This document shows, one piece after another, positions 63,359 to 64,000 of a DNA stretch of 64,000 bases. The DNA is from Malania oleifera (lineage: Eukaryota; Streptophyta; Magnoliopsida; Santalales; Ximeniaceae). The stretch covers positions 106,191,988 to 106,255,987 of the forward strand of contig NC_080423.1 in the NCBI RefSeq assembly GCF_029873635.1. The letters run 5' to 3'. A program made the position numbers and the translations under genes. The notes beneath the pieces were generated by a model. The model made no database searches and was not told where the DNA came from. It was given only the letters and a program-made list of their open reading frames with translations. The stretch's first letter is position 1, and every line of letters starts with the position of its first letter.

Positions 63359-63764
63359 GTAAGCCAATCTTCTAGTCTCCTTTTTGCAATTCCTTGTTTG
63401 TTTGATTTCAAAATAAATAAATAAATAAATGGGCTTGGGTTGCATGGGGGTTTTTGGTTCATCGTCAATGAATGAGATGATCCGTGACATACTACACTTT
63501 GTTCTGTTTAATTATTTGGTGGAAATCATTTTTTATTCCATTCTATTCGATTTCATTCTTACTCATCGAGCAAAAATATGGTTCAAAATCGAAAAGAGCG
63601 ATATTTTCAAAAAAAAATTTGTCAACTTGAGAATGGAGTTATGAATTTGTACATGTTTGATGATGAATTAATTAGTCGCAATGACTCGTCTAACCAAAAT
63701 CCCAATCCTGAATTTTCTACTTAGGATTGAATATTTATAATATTTCCATGAATAAGATTTACCC

Positions 63765-63896
63765 TTTTGCATCGTTTTTACATGAAATTCTTTTAATAAT
63801 TCCAAAAGCTATTAAGCAACAGAGATGGTTTTTTGCATCGTTTTTACATGAAATTCTTTTAATAATTCCAAAAGCTATTAAGCAACAGAGATGGTT
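63765..63896. repeat. Perfect 66-bp tandem duplication
   Basis: Two head-to-tail copies starting TTTTGCATCGTTTTTACATG, identical at every base I compared. It lies in what should be the first intron of the right-edge gene. Confidence 0.95.
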
Positions 63897-63914
63897 TATT
63901 TGATGGAGCCTTTT

Positions 63915-64000
63915 AAAAGGTTGAGGCTTGCCTCAAGACAAGGCATGCTTATAACACTCCAAGGCTTAGTCTAAAACACCAAAACCCGAAAAGGGTGAAT
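63915..64000. repeat. Dispersed repeat, second member
   Basis: GAGGCTTGCCTCAAGACAAG then CTCCAAGGCTTAGTCTAAAA, related to 45,430-45,560; it runs off the edge. Family not assigned. Confidence 0.4.

Overview
The window is nuclear DNA from a flowering plant, almost certainly a eudicot. It is AT-rich, its genes carry GT-AG introns, and it is crowded with Copia LTR elements, solo LTRs, Mutator-like fold-back DNA transposons and RTE-type LINE tails. I see two complete host genes and the first exon of a third, all on the + strand. One is a cytosolic glyceraldehyde-3-phosphate dehydrogenase gene (28,564-32,651; 12 coding exons adding up exactly to 337 codons plus stop). The second encodes an uncharacterised Ser/Arg-rich coiled-coil protein (43,372-56,131; 8 coding exons, 578 codons plus stop). 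The third starts at about 63,299-63,314 and runs off the right edge.

Layout. 1-3,260: part of a Copia fossil on the - strand. 3,261-7,741: AT-rich spacer with an LTR fragment near 6.4-6.9 kb. 7,748-12,071: an LTR with a 2.47-kb solo LTR nested inside it (perfect 5-bp target duplication). 12,072-15,418: spacer with tandem repeats. 15,419-21,170: a second LTR of the same solo-LTR family, interrupted by a Copia fossil and followed by an inverted LTR fragment. 22,430-25,276 and 25,393-28,176: two adjacent Mutator-like inverted-repeat elements that share the same terminal motif. The first carries a decayed cell-wall-invertase exon plus an inverted partial copy of it. The second carries an array of short perfect palindromes. 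28.2-33 kb: the GAPDH gene. 34.9-41.3 kb: a CACTA-like remnant, a solo LTR, dispersed repeats and an LTR fragment. 43.1-56.1 kb: the coiled-coil gene, whose seventh intron has grown to 6.9 kb by insertion of a Copia element and a solo LTR 71 bp apart. 56.1-64 kb: spacer with an RTE LINE tail, an LTR, a fold-back MITE and the new gene start.

Themes. (1) The invertase element is laid out to give a hairpin RNA against a cell-wall invertase. (2) A GTCGAC-type palindromic motif is arrayed just upstream of the TATA box in LTRs of several distinct lineages. (3) A short stem-loop motif, GTGGACGTAGGC ... GCCGAACCAC, recurs with compensating changes in seven otherwise divergent LTRs. (4) Members of the solo-LTR family carry different minisatellites at the same relative position. 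All identities were read by eye; no database search or folding was run.
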